64,000 nt of DNA from Magnaporthiopsis rhizophila (lineage: Eukaryota > Ascomycota > Sordariomycetes > Magnaporthales > Magnaporthaceae): NCBI GenBank assembly GCA_003049465.1, contig PYSS01000025.1:124001-188000 (forward strand). The letters are read 5' to 3'. The notes beneath the pieces were generated by a model. That model was not told the origin of the DNA and did not search any database. It saw nothing but the letters and a program-made list of their open reading frames with translations. Shown in pieces: positions 22,028 to 32,655 of this stretch. The translations under genes and the position numbers were made by a program. Every line of letters begins with the position of its first letter. The stretch's first letter is position 1.

Positions 22028-24070
22028 ATGGTCTCGCAACCAGACCACCACATCTCCAGCTCGTTGGCGCTGAGGGGGACGTCATTGTTGGTGCCGACAA
22101 CATCGGGAGGCGCGGGAGGAAGCAGCACGTCGGGAAGTGACAGACATCACCATCACTACCCACAGAACAACGAGAGACATGCCGCTTCTGTCGTCGGCGC
22201 GAGCAGCAGCCGTGAGGGCGGAGGAGGAGGAGGAGGCGGTGGCGGTGGGAGCAGCGCCAGGTCGTCCACGTCGCGCGCGCGGAGGTACAACCGGTCACAC
22301 GCGGGCGGCACCAGCAGCAGCAGCAACGCCTACATGCCGCAGAACGAGTTCCCCGTCTTCAGCCACTCGGGCGACGTCGAGATCATAGTGCGCGTCCAGT
22401 CGGGCCACGAGAACAGGTACCTGCTGCACCGGCACACCCTCACGCGCTTCTCGGGCTTCTTCGAGGCCAGCATGAGCAGCGAGTGGTCCCGCGCACGCGC
22501 CGTCCCGGCGCTACCGTCGCCATCATCACTCGAGGGCGGTGCCCCGCTGGCCCTGACACAAGGCACCGAGCTCGCAAGGGTCGTCGGCTCTGGCGGTGTT
22601 GATAGCTTGGGCATCAACCCCACGGCCTCAGAAATGGGCGGCATGGCGCCTGCAGCAACCCCGTCACAGCAGCAGCAGCAGCTGGGTCCCATGAAGAAGA
22701 GGTGGCGCTACGAACTTGACCTGGGGGCGGGTGGCAACGACATACCGATGTTGGTGCAGAAGGAGGAGGAGAGTAGCCCTCTCGCGCCGGCAGAGCGAGA
22801 CCGCTCGAGGCCGCCGATAAACTCCCTCTTCGGAGGCGGTGGCGGCGGCGCGCAGTCATCCTCATCGCCGCGAAAACACACGTCTTCTACTTCGTCGGCA
22901 CACAACACGCCGTCGATTGGTAGCCATGGCTTCTTCAGGTCCGTCGCCAATCTCGGCCTGACACACCACCATCGCCTGTCATCTTCCAGGGAACCCAGCC
23001 TGCCGCCACCAACACAGGCCGAGCAGGATCTCCTGCGCGACTACGACAACCTCTTCCGCGTCATGTACAACTACCCGCCGCTGCTCGACGGCATCAACAT
23101 CGCCGACGCCTACGTGCAATGCAAGTCGCTGCTTGGGCTGGCGGACCAGTATGACGCCCTGGCAGTCGTAGGACCCCGCGTGGACCACCACCTGCTGCAG
23201 TTCCAGTCGCGGCTCTGGCGCCAGATTGCAAAGTATCCCATCAGCTACCTGCGCCTGGCCTACCTGGCCCGGTCACGCGTCATCTTCCAGGAGGCCCTCA
23301 TCCACGTCGTGGGGCAGTGGCCAGCCGGCGAGCGCAGCCTACGCGCCGCCCTGCCGCCCCAGGTTCTGGATCTTATAGAGGACAAGGTCGACGAGCTCGA
23401 GGAGTCGGTCACGCGCATCGAGAGTCGTCTGTTCCGCTTAGGGCTCACCACCCGGGCCGGCGAGCGCGTGTCACCCTCGACTGCCTACCTCGACTGGCTC
23501 GCCGTCAGCCTGTTCCGTCAGTGGCTGGCCGACAACACCAGCCCACCGCCCACTCAACCATCGCCATCCGCCCTGATATCGGACCGCCGAGGAGGCGGGG
23601 ATTCGTCTTCCTCTTCCCGCGACGGCGGCCCGATCCGGTTGTCGAGAGATCATCGCCACAGCCATCATCATAGCCACCACCGCCGCGGCTCGTACGACGA
23701 CGGGCCCAGTAACCACGTCACCACGGTGGCGCTCCCGCCGCTGACGCCTCCTCCATTGTCATCGCTGGGGAGGACTTACCGCACGCTGGGCTCGACGACC
23801 AGCGTTGCGTATCTGGGCCACGACGAGTGCAAACGCTTCCTGAAGCTCAGCGGAGAGCTGTACAGCCGCGACAACCTACGCCGGTTCGAGAAGCGTCTCG
23901 ACGAGCTCAAGGCCATGGCGCGCGAGGTCGTGCGTCCGCTCATGGGCAGCGGGCTCGAGCTCGACGTGGCGGCCGCTTCAGGGGGCGGCGGCAAGGACTC
24001 GTCCGCCGTCGGGTATCTGACATGTACCCGCGTCGACGACAGGGACTTGCCGTGGGCTCTTGATCGCTGA
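22028..24070 (+). CDS. BTB/POZ-domain protein with His- and Gly-rich tracts
   Basis: Single-exon gene of 680 residues. The start at 22028 has an acceptable context (TTCATGGTC). A low-complexity N-terminus (HHHH, a run of about eleven Gly) precedes the BTB/POZ core from about residue 109: FPVFSHSGDVEIIVRV, then RYLLHRHTLTRFSGFFEAS. The core is interrupted by a large disordered insert (Ser/Gly/Gln-rich) and resumes with WRYELDL and LFRVMYNYPPLLDGINIADAYVQCKSL, the usual second half of fungal BTB domains. A helical region follows to about residue 500, then a His/Arg-rich stretch (SHHHSHHRRG). BTB proteins dimerise or recruit Cullin-3 or transcriptional partners; the partner here is unknown. Confidence 0.85.
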   Translation: MVSQPDHHISSSLALRGTSLLVPTTSGGAGGSSTSGSDRHHHHYPQNNERHAASVVGASSSREGGGGGGGGGGGSSARSSTSRARRYNRSHAGGTSSSSNAYMPQNEFPVFSHSGDVEIIVRVQSGHENRYLLHRHTLTRFSGFFEASMSSEWSRARAVPALPSPSSLEGGAPLALTQGTELARVVGSGGVDSLGINPTASEMGGMAPAATPSQQQQQLGPMKKRWRYELDLGAGGNDIPMLVQKEEESSPLAPAERDRSRPPINSLFGGGGGGAQSSSSPRKHTSSTSSAHNTPSIGSHGFFRSVANLGLTHHHRLSSSREPSLPPPTQAEQDLLRDYDNLFRVMYNYPPLLDGINIADAYVQCKSLLGLADQYDALAVVGPRVDHHLLQFQSRLWRQIAKYPISYLRLAYLARSRVIFQEALIHVVGQWPAGERSLRAALPPQVLDLIEDKVDELEESVTRIESRLFRLGLTTRAGERVSPSTAYLDWLAVSLFRQWLADNTSPPPTQPSPSALISDRRGGGDSSSSSRDGGPIRLSRDHRHSHHHSHHRRGSYDDGPSNHVTTVALPPLTPPPLSSLGRTYRTLGSTTSVAYLGHDECKRFLKLSGELYSRDNLRRFEKRLDELKAMAREVVRPLMGSGLELDVAAASGGGGKDSSAVGYLTCTRVDDRDLPWALDR

Positions 24071-24796
24071 AAGCCAAACTTGATTTTTTGTTGTCTGTTT
24101 CTCTGACGCTTCATCTTCGGCGCACAGAACCCGGAACCGAACCGAGCTGCTTGGTTTAGATTATACGAGACTATGATGACAAGCTTCTACTTTTTTTGTC
24201 TCCATCTTCAGCGCCATTATTGACTTATATCAGGGGTGTTTTCTCAGGATCTGGAATCTTGGGTGGAATTTTCCTTCTCATGCTTACGAAGCCTCTCCTT
24301 GCCGTCATTTTCTGCCCTTTCCGGGACCGACATATCGCAAGACTCTCCTTTTTTGATATACAAACGAACCTACATACCTGACGTTTTTACCACAGTCTAT
24401 CCTTTCTCTCTCTGTTGGGCCAGCTGGACTTTTCACATCTCCTGGATCTCTCTCATTTCTGGTCATGGTACAGTCGAGGAACTTGGGGCGGCTTGGATAA
24501 TATTTGCTCTTGCCTGCCTGCGTATTTTCTTGGATATGGCTTTTTTCCTCGCCCAGTTTTTTTTTTTTTTTTTTTTTTCGTTTTCCGTATGATATACGAC
24601 GCAGCAACCAGACGATCGACGCCCACACCATCCGCCATGGAGCGATTTTGGCCTCTAACTTGTTTTATAAGTTTTTGTCTCGAAGGATACCCGTCATTGA
24701 ATAAACAGAGTTAGTGTTACTTTATGCTGCCGTTTTGTTGTTTCTAGGGTTTCCGTTCTCTCGTCTCTTTCTTGTTTCAACCTGGCACAGGTCTAG
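24071..24796. other. Convergent intergenic region
   Basis: The 3' flanks of the BTB gene and of the minus-strand membrane protein meet here. A T homopolymer of about 20 bases lies at about 24559-24578. AT content is higher than in the coding DNA. No gene is seen. Confidence 0.5.
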
Positions 24797-26620
24797 CTAG
24801 CCCCGTGCTTGCTCCATCCCATTTGGGCAGTTCAAGTACAACCCGACTGCGCGTCCGCCCGCCTCGTGCGACAGCGGCGGACCGACCTCGCCCGTGGGTG
24901 TTCTTCCCCACAGCTCGGCCGGCCCCTGAGCCTGGATCTGAATCTGGGCCTGGGATGATTCTGCCAACCCATCTGCATCGCCATCCCTCCACTGCCCGGC
25001 ACGACGCCGCCTCCTCCTCCTCCGGCACCCCAGGAGCATGGCTGCAGCAGCGAGGGCTACCGCTGCTGCGGCGGCGCCGCCGACGGTGATGCCCACAATG
25101 GCGCCCGTGTCGAGCCCAGACGGTGATGGCGACGGGGAATGTGCCACCATCGGCAGAGGCGTCCAGTAGCCCTCCCACGTCTTGGCAAAGGCGTCGTGGT
25201 CGGTCGAGGTCGAGATGGTGGTGGCGTCGGGCGGGACCGAGGTGAGGACGACCTCGTCGAGGTTTGGCCCCGGGGCTTGTGCCAGGAAGGCGGTATCACT
25301 CTCGTGAATCACGGCGAAGAAGGCGGCTGCTGGTGTTTTTTTTTTTTTTTATCAGCACCTGACCCTGTCATTTTTTGAACACCCGGCGGCGAGGGAGGGC
25401 AAAACTTCACCCTGGAAAAATGCTCGGCCCAGATAAAGGGGTGTGTGGGAGCGTTCCGTCACGGGCGAGCGGGGGAAGTACTGAACCTTGGTGCCGCCTT
25501 TGACCAAGGGTGCCTCGAGCGTCAGGTTCAGAAGCTTGAAGGGCACTTTTACGGTGACGTTTTGCGCTTCTCTATCGGAGAAGACGAACCCCAACGTGGC
25601 TGGAGACGAGACGATTCTTTCGAAGCGAGGGTCGGACGTGTTCCACATGTAAAGATTGAGGCGCTGGTCGAGGCTCACGGGGAGATGCTTCGCCGCGGCC
25701 TGGCACACGGGCTCCGGGAGGCCCATGTATGCGAATTCCGGCGAGAGGCTCACCGTCACGGAGCCGGGCTTCCCTCCGCTCTCGGCGGCGGCGCTAGCCC
25801 ACCGCGTGTTGCGGTGGATGCCCTGGAAAACGCTGGTCGTCGTCGTGTTGGCGAGACCGAGACCTTCACCTTCCTCGAACGGCGACGCCCTGGGCCCGGC
25901 AACGCCTTGGGGGCTCTCTGTGTCGAGGGCCAACAGGGGCAGCTTCACCGCCGCCCCCAACAACAGTGAAGGCGGACTTATATGTTCATGCCACTTCTTC
26001 ACTCTGAGCTCGACCTTTTCGACATAGATGGAGCCATGGAGCGATGATCCGGTCGGATCGCCCCATGCCCGCCTGCCGTTGGCCCGGGTTGTGTAGGGCG
26101 CGTTCAGGGGGCTGGACATGCTGTACTGGCCGCCGAGTGTCGAGGTGAGGACGCACGTCTTCCCGCCCTGCTCGACCGGCCAGAGCGGATACATGACCTC
26201 GCCGCCGGAATCCGAAGTACGGTTGCTGCGGGTTCCTAGTCCGGCGACCACGGCCTGCCACGGCCCGTCCGGCCCGAAGGTTTGCACGAGGTCGCCGGAC
26301 CAGGACAGATCCATGTAGCCGTCGCCCTGCGCCCTGGCGTGATGTCGCATCAGTCCGCCGGCAGCAGGATGAGGACGACGACGGCGTGTCGGAGACGTGC
26401 AACAATGGGCCGTGTTCCTGAGCGTTTGCATCGTAAAATATCGGGCTCTAGGGGTTGGTTTGGTTTTACATTGAGCTCGAGACAGGGTTGGCCCAAGTGT
26501 TGACACCGGGGCATTAGGCGTATACGCCGGCCGGCCCGGTTTCCCATCGGGGGAACAACAAGAAAAGCATAGGAGCCACAGAACATAGATAAACTGGAAA
26601 CGACTCTCGGGGGGGTGCAT
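24797..26620 (-). CDS. Secreted, membrane-anchored pepsin-fold-like protein
   Basis: Two exons: 26620-25411 and 25326-24797, about 579 residues. The intron (donor GTGAAG, branch GCTGAT, acceptor AGCAG, with an A run on the transcript) was chosen because it joins LGRAFFQ to AAFFAVIHESD, the pattern found near the C-terminus of pepsin-like (A1) proteins. The N-terminus offers a signal-like hydrophobic core (YVLWLLCFSCC), though the next 70 residues look poor and a further intron or a later start is possible. A single membrane helix (IVGITVGGAAAAAVALAAAAMLLG) is followed by a run of nine Arg and a short cytosolic tail. Several N-glycosylation sequons occur. No clear DTG/DSG catalytic triads are visible, so it may be a non-catalytic sensor or receptor-like member. 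Family assignment is moderate. Confidence 0.65.
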
Positions 26621-27499
26621 GCGGAGGGCGGAGGCCCAGGACTGATTCCCGCCTCTTGGCTTATAGCTCTAGGCGAGATTCGTCTGCAATGTTGTGCAAC
26701 CGACAGTGTTTGCGTAACCCCCAGAATCCTTCCCGCGCCGCCTGCTGGTTCGTGTTTTGCCCAGAAAGGTGCCTTGAGGTAGGTGGCCTGGCCACTCCAC
26801 GAATTGAAGGAAGGCCAAGTATTGGAGTACCATGCACCACCACCACCCACCCTCTTCGGATAACATTTTGCGTGGGGTATCTACTTGGATATTAACCTAT
26901 AAAGCAAGTCTAGGTGCCCGCTGCTACGCCTCCCGACGACTAGTGGGGGCCGTGTTGGGTGGGGTGTGGGCAAAGGCGAACTCTTGGTTCGGTTCTTTGG
27001 TGCATCAAAGGATGGGGCGAAGCTCCCGCGTGCAGTACTTGGTGGACGTGGGAAATATACTCCATCCACGTACAAAGGCTCCACGAAGTCGGAGATTCGT
27101 GCGTCCCTGGAGTTGATCATGCTGACGAGCTGGTAGGTGGTCAGCCGCGGCCCGTCTATCTTTAAAAGAAGGCGGGCGACATGGCCACTCGTTCCTCTTG
27201 ATCCTGTGAATCCCGGTTCCGGTTCCTGAGGGCCAACTTGGCAGCCCTTGCTTGTACGTACTAATGTCGAATTTTTAAAAGCTCATCTGTGCTGGCCTGG
27301 CTGTCCAGCCTAAAAGTCGCTGCCACCACCCTGAGGCCAAAAGTCTGGCATGATGCTGGGCCCATATTTCGGCACCTATCCATTTGTCGTAGATAAGAAG
27401 CTATCGATTTTCTGATAGGACACTGGTTAGCCACGTTTTGCGAGAGGCTGATGCGCATTGAAAGTACCAGAGTGTCTGAGCCAATCATGGACAGCCTAC
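26621..27499. other. Intergenic
   Basis: Promoter side of the minus-strand pepsin-like gene, then sequence without a supported ORF. Nothing notable was seen. Confidence 0.4.
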
Positions 27500-28570
27500 A
27501 TCACTGCTGGGGGCCGTTTGTTGGAGATATTTTTTTTTTTCGCAGCCTGAGCGTGAGAGGCATGGCGAGGAAGCTTTCCTGCACGGCCTGCACGCTCTCG
27601 CTCGCAACGCAGAGCATGGCGTCGTACGAAGAAGGCTGGTCGGTGTTCTGGCAGTCTCGGTGCGCGTACGAGGCGGCGATCAGGGTCGGTCTTGCCGACG
27701 TCCCCTCTATTCCGTACAAAGTGGAACAAGCCACCTGCCTCTAACACCACAGCGGATCGGGGAGGGGGCACTTCCATTTATGTGAGGAAGTCTTCCCGGT
27801 CCACAGGACTTCGGGTTTTATCAGGGATGGGAGGACGAAGACTGGGAACGCCGCTGTGGATTCCGCATCAAGACCAAGGTAGCTCAGAGAGCTACCGCCA
27901 ACAAGAGCCATCCTCGGGTCTATGATCTCGCGGATCGTGTGGCTGTGCTGTCGGATGGCTTCCGGTGAGACTATGGCAGACTCGTCGGTTTTATTATGCT
28001 TTGCCGTGAATGTAACCCGAGAGCGAATGAGGTTGGAGTGGAGGTCCGCCGATGCCTCTATGATCTCGTTGTCTTGAGTCTTGCGGACTGTTCGCAGCCA
28101 ATCAAGTTTTAAAGCGAGTCACGGTAGCAAAACAGGTAGCCAAATTCCAACGTCAGTTGCTGTAGCTGCCTGAGTATCTGTGAGGGCGAAGGTGAGGATC
28201 AGGAATCTCCATAAAACAGCACCTCCATCGGCGGCCACCCCATCCCGGCCATAAAGCTCAGGGAGAAGGTATTGAGGTAGTGTAAGGAATGCACTGTCAG
28301 CTCTACGCTGGGCTGGCACCAGGTCGAGTTCGCTCGCTGTCCATGTCTCTTCTTGCTCGGGTCACCAAAGATGGATTCCAGGCTGGTCAGTGTCTCGGTG
28401 ATCAGGCCATCCTTGGGGTATCTCAACCAGGAGAGACTGATAAAGCTCCTCGACGATGTCGGCCGCGATGATTCGGTCGAGGCGACGGAGTTGCTGCACC
28501 AATCCCAGGACTGGGTCGCATTGGATGGGGGTATCGACTAGATTTGCTGCAGAGCATGGCACCAATACGG
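27500..28570 (-). pseudogene. Possible decayed minus-strand gene, family unknown
   Basis: Three coding-like blocks on the minus strand lie in different frames. Block A (about 28565-28425) reads VDTPIQCDPVLGLVQQLRRL onward to EELYQSLL. Block B (about 28425-28200) reads RYPKDGLITETLTSLESIF then TVHSLHYLNTFSLSFM. Block C (about 28090-27750) reads TQDNEIIEASADLHSNLIRS then IREIIDPRMALVGGSSLSYL. Each has reasonable codon use but ends in a stop or shifts frame, and no good splice sites join all three. A further minus frame at 27501-27734 could be a distal part. Either a degenerate gene or a multi-exon gene I cannot resolve. No family is recognised. Confidence 0.35.
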
Positions 28571-28928
28571 ATGGCGGTCTGTTGCTCTGATATTTCCTAC
28601 GCGGGCGTATCTGTCACAACGTGTAGTAGACGGACTCTCTGAAGCAGTCTTGCGAGACTTAACTGCCAATATGCTAACATTGTGCTTATACTATCTCAGA
28701 GACATGTTGAAGGGCTTCCGTCCCTCTTGCCCATGTCGTGAGCTGTGGCCGCCCTTTATGGTCTCAAGGCATTGACGGCAGCCGAGGAAGAAATGCTAGC
28801 TTGTCAAGTTCATGGCAGAATGGGATCGTATTTCGCCCTGCCCGCTGACTGACTGATTTTGACCACGTACGCTTCGGACTTCATCAAACAGCACCCAACC
28901 GACTACCTACATATGCAGTGCCGGAAAG

Positions 28929-29780
28929 CTAGTAAATGCCAGGAAGAAGCAGCCATTTAACCTCCCTCCCGTACCGAGCCCATTGCTCGCCGTACTTCTG
29001 AGCCATGTACTCGTTCAGCTCGATGGTGGACATGCCAATAAATCCCCAGGCGTTGAAAGCGATGCCCACGGCGCCCGCGAGCCAGCCACCTGCGGCGAGG
29101 GTGATGCCGCCTCGCCAGAGCGTGTAGCCACCGTAGTTGATGTGGCGCGCGAGCCGCCAGAACCCCGTCGTGCAGATCAGGCCCTTGTTCTCGGCGCGGT
29201 CCTTGAAGCGGCGGCGCTGGATCTCGGAGCCCAGCTCGAGGAAGAGGCCCAAGCCGCACATGGCGGCACCGACGACCATTGGCAGCGGGAGGGACACGCC
29301 GCCCGTGAAGGGGATCGGGACCTGGGGCCCCGCCGCGGTGGTGCTCGAGGTGGCGGCGGCGACCAGCAGCAGCGAGTTGATGCTGTTGTAGACGATGTTG
29401 AAGGCGGCGCCGAAGAGGGCGACGGGGGTCGGGTACTCCTCGAGCTGGATCCGCACGATCGCGTAGCTCTGCTTGGCCAGGCCGCCGCACGCCATGCCCA
29501 GCAGGAGGAGGCCGGGCGCGCTCAGGCCCAGCCGGTCGACCGCCGCGATGCCGGTGTGCACGGCGGCGGCCGGGGAGACGACGGGCGCCGCGGCGGCGAG
29601 GCCGAGGCGAGAGAGGAGCGGCACGGACCAGGCGCCCGAGAGGAGCTTGCACTGGTAGGGCAGGTCGAGCAGCCGCAGCCCGATGAAGAGGGACGTCCCC
29701 AGTGGCGAGGGCTTCTTGCTGCCGCGGCGGATCGAGAGAGCGGGCGGCGCCGACTCTTTGGCTGGAGTGGGACCTGGCAT
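28929..29780 (-). CDS. Multi-pass membrane protein, DUF1295/isoprenylcysteine methyltransferase-like
   Basis: Single exon. The start at ATG 29780 (AACCATGCCAGGT) gives 283 residues; the frame is open upstream only through a non-ATG codon. Several hydrophobic segments are visible (SAPGLLLLGMACGGLA, LPMVVGAAMCGLGLFLELG, AAGGWLAGAVGIAFNAWGFI). The C-terminal half carries GLICTTGFWRLARHINYGGY and ends with YGEQWARYGREVKWLLLPGIY, the arrangement of the DUF1295, steroid-reductase C-terminal and ICMT/PEMT-type membrane enzymes, where an Arg-His-x-Asn-Tyr element binds the cofactor. The likely role is reductase or methyltransferase in an internal membrane; the substrate cannot be told. It looks complete and stands alone at the edge of the gene-poor region. 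Confidence 0.7.
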   Translation of the reverse strand: MPGPTPAKESAPPALSIRRGSKKPSPLGTSLFIGLRLLDLPYQCKLLSGAWSVPLLSRLGLAAAAPVVSPAAAVHTGIAAVDRLGLSAPGLLLLGMACGGLAKQSYAIVRIQLEEYPTPVALFGAAFNIVYNSINSLLLVAAATSSTTAAGPQVPIPFTGGVSLPLPMVVGAAMCGLGLFLELGSEIQRRRFKDRAENKGLICTTGFWRLARHINYGGYTLWRGGITLAAGGWLAGAVGIAFNAWGFIGMSTIELNEYMAQKYGEQWARYGREVKWLLLPGIY

Positions 29781-32587
29781 GGTTGCTGGGTTTGCCGACA
29801 CAATGCCCCATAGAACAAGCAACGATGATGGGCCTGGGAGGCCCGGGATGGCTTCAGTTAAATCCAGAAGCAGGTACCCGACCTCATTTATCAAGACGGC
29901 GTAGTCGTCCCCATTGTTCTACTCCTACTTTTGTTAATTAGTAATGCTATGGCATCTCCAGTTTCCAGACGGACAGTCTTCAACCCGGGCTCCGAAGGCC
30001 GGGATTGCCGGGTTTTGATGCCTCAGGCAACCGAAATCAACATTTCACACTTCACTGAATGCTCAGATGTCGACCAAAGAGTTGGAAATAATCTAGGGAT
30101 TCCGAAGGATAATATCGACGTGATGTGCGCGTCGGCAGGTAGTACAGGTTAACCGTACAATCTTCAGCCATCATTGGTAACCCAATTTCCAACCCATAAT
30201 TCCATGTACTGCAAGCGCTGACGGAACCATTACCTCGAATAGGTCAAGGCACTTGGGGCCCAGGTGTACCAACCTTCGTGGCGGTAGCTACTACTCACGT
30301 AACCCGGACGAACGAAGCACCGAATCCTCAAGGCCGCGGGTACAGGAAAAAGAGATGCGCGCCGTACGGACCACCGTATCTGTCTAGTCTCCTCGCGTGA
30401 CTCGGCCGGGGTTATTCCACACAAGACGATCGAGAGGCTGGGAAGACGAGCCATTCGATGCCTGAATGACGGTGCCATAGTCGGTCCTTGGTCTGCCTTG
30501 GCCTTCGTTCGCCCTCATTCCGAACGAGATGATAACTCGCATTCACTGTTAAGGAGTCTCTGTCATTGTTGACTGCAGCCATAGGTAGCGAGGTACGTAG
30601 GCAGATAGCCATATGGACCCAATAGAGGAAGCTGGACCAGCGGCCGACGGTGTTCTGCGTTCTCGCCATCGCCACCGGCCCCGGAAGCCTCTTCAAGCCA
30701 GTTTTGGCGTGGCATTCGCCTTGAGGCTATGGGCTCCCCGGACCCGGCCACCTCGAGGCGCCGTTGACGCCTCGAATGTGTGTCGTCCGCGATAATTACC
30801 AGTGGCTCTCGTCGCAGTTGCGCCTGCCATAGACGTGGCATTAATCTCACGTGGGTGAGGGTAGTTTGGGGATTCGCACCTGGCAAATACTGGCATGCCT
30901 TGGCGGATCTCCCTCCCTGGAAAGTGACTAGTGTCCGTCTCAAGCATTTACGAAGTGCTTGTCTCGATGATATAACATGTTCCCCTCACAGCGGCCTGCC
31001 CGCTGCCTGGCCTGGTGGATTGTGGCCATGCGATGCTCTGGTTGAAAACACGATGATGTAAGTTATTCACATGCGCTGTGATGGAGACGAAAATTTCAAC
31101 AACCTCTTTTGTTGATTATTTACGACAAATCTTTATCTTCCCATGTAATAACAACCGTGTAAAAACGCCAAATATTCGCGTTGACGGACGCCCGTGCAGA
31201 TATAACCATTCGACGACGGATAAGAAAAGAAACATTCGATAAAGAAGAGACCAGTGAAGAAGATACAAGTAACTGTCCACTAAAAGTCGGCTGCTATCTC
31301 GCTGGCGGTGCGTATAAGTCCGGTAGGCTCCTTTGCGGATATGCTACAGTACCACGAGCATCCAATCTTCAGGAACACAAAGACGCACCCCCTCCAGCTC
31401 TCTCCATAGTCCGCCACGCCGAGAACGGCCTCACTAACGCGTGATGACAGAGACCCCTAAGCCCATGGGGTTATGGCGCAAGACAGACAAGCTACCCATG
31501 GCCAGATAAGCCCTGCCTGCCTGGTGCCTACAGATTCGCCAGCAGATCCCACGAAGGCCGCATCTCCGGACCAAACAGCGGTAAGCACGCCTCGACAGCA
31601 CATCACCTCGCCCACCTCCAACCTGACTAGCTAGGTAGGTAACTACCCCATTCCCTCTCCGTCCAGCTAGCTGCCTATGTAGGTACCTGTAGCGTTGTTT
31701 TGCTGTGCTGCCAGCCTACAGGACCGACCAAGGGGTGTAGTGGTGGTGGTGGTGACGATCAAGGCGGGCGCAGGCTCAGCCATCCATGGGCGACTCACTC
31801 ACTCACTCCCTCCCTCCGCCCTGCCCTCTTCGCTGGCAAACGGCATGCAACACAACAATGGCGGTCAGCCACTCGATTCAGGGAAACCCGAACCATGTCG
31901 GGCCGCCCTGCGCCTCATGGGGCCACCCCACGGGGCTGGCTGGCTGGCTGACGTCGGCCACGATGTAAGCCCCGGGGGAGAGACAGAGAGGGCGAGCAAC
32001 ATCCTGTTTTTGTTTTTTCTTTTCTTTTCTTTTTGTTTATCCGGGGGGTAAATTCCAAGTCCACCCCCGCTTGGTTTCCTTGGATGAGAGCACCTTGCGG
32101 CCGACATGTACATGTACTACATGACAAACATAGCATGATGGGTGCGTTGGCCGGCGAGCTCCTCGACCCGTGCTTCCGGTTCGGGACTCCTCCCTTGTGC
32201 AGGATGCTCTGGATCGGGGGCCCGGATGAGGCAACGGGAGGCGAAAGAAGACCACACGAGGCAGACAGCCAGGCGGACAGGCGGTCGGCGGCACTTGCAC
32301 GGGCTTGCTGTCTGATGCGCTGGACATGCCGCCGGGCGGCGGCGTATTTTCTTCCGTCATGCACACAGTTCGCACAGTTCACACACACACGCACACCGGC
32401 CGGCACTTCTCATCGTGATGGTGGTGTGGGAAGCATAGCCACCCTGGGCACAGAGATAAAGAGACATGTTGACCGCCTTTCGGCCGGGCCATTCCGACAG
32501 CTTTCGCTATCTGCCCATCCTTGACGTGGGAAAGGTACCTAGGTCTAGACCGGTCTTCACGTGCATCGGCCGGTGATCGCAGCCACT

Positions 32588-32588
<1 letters not shown>

Positions 32589-32629
<41 letters not shown>

Positions 32630-32655
32630 NTTTTTTTTTTTTTTTTTTTTTTTTT
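32589..32655. repeat. T homopolymer with one N
   Basis: About 67 bases of T with a single N at 32630, within the gene-poor region. Its length is not reliable. Confidence 0.95.

Noticed and set aside
22137..24063. Shadow ORFs in other frames of the BTB gene
   Set aside because: They follow the GC-rich codon bias of the real frame and have no motifs.
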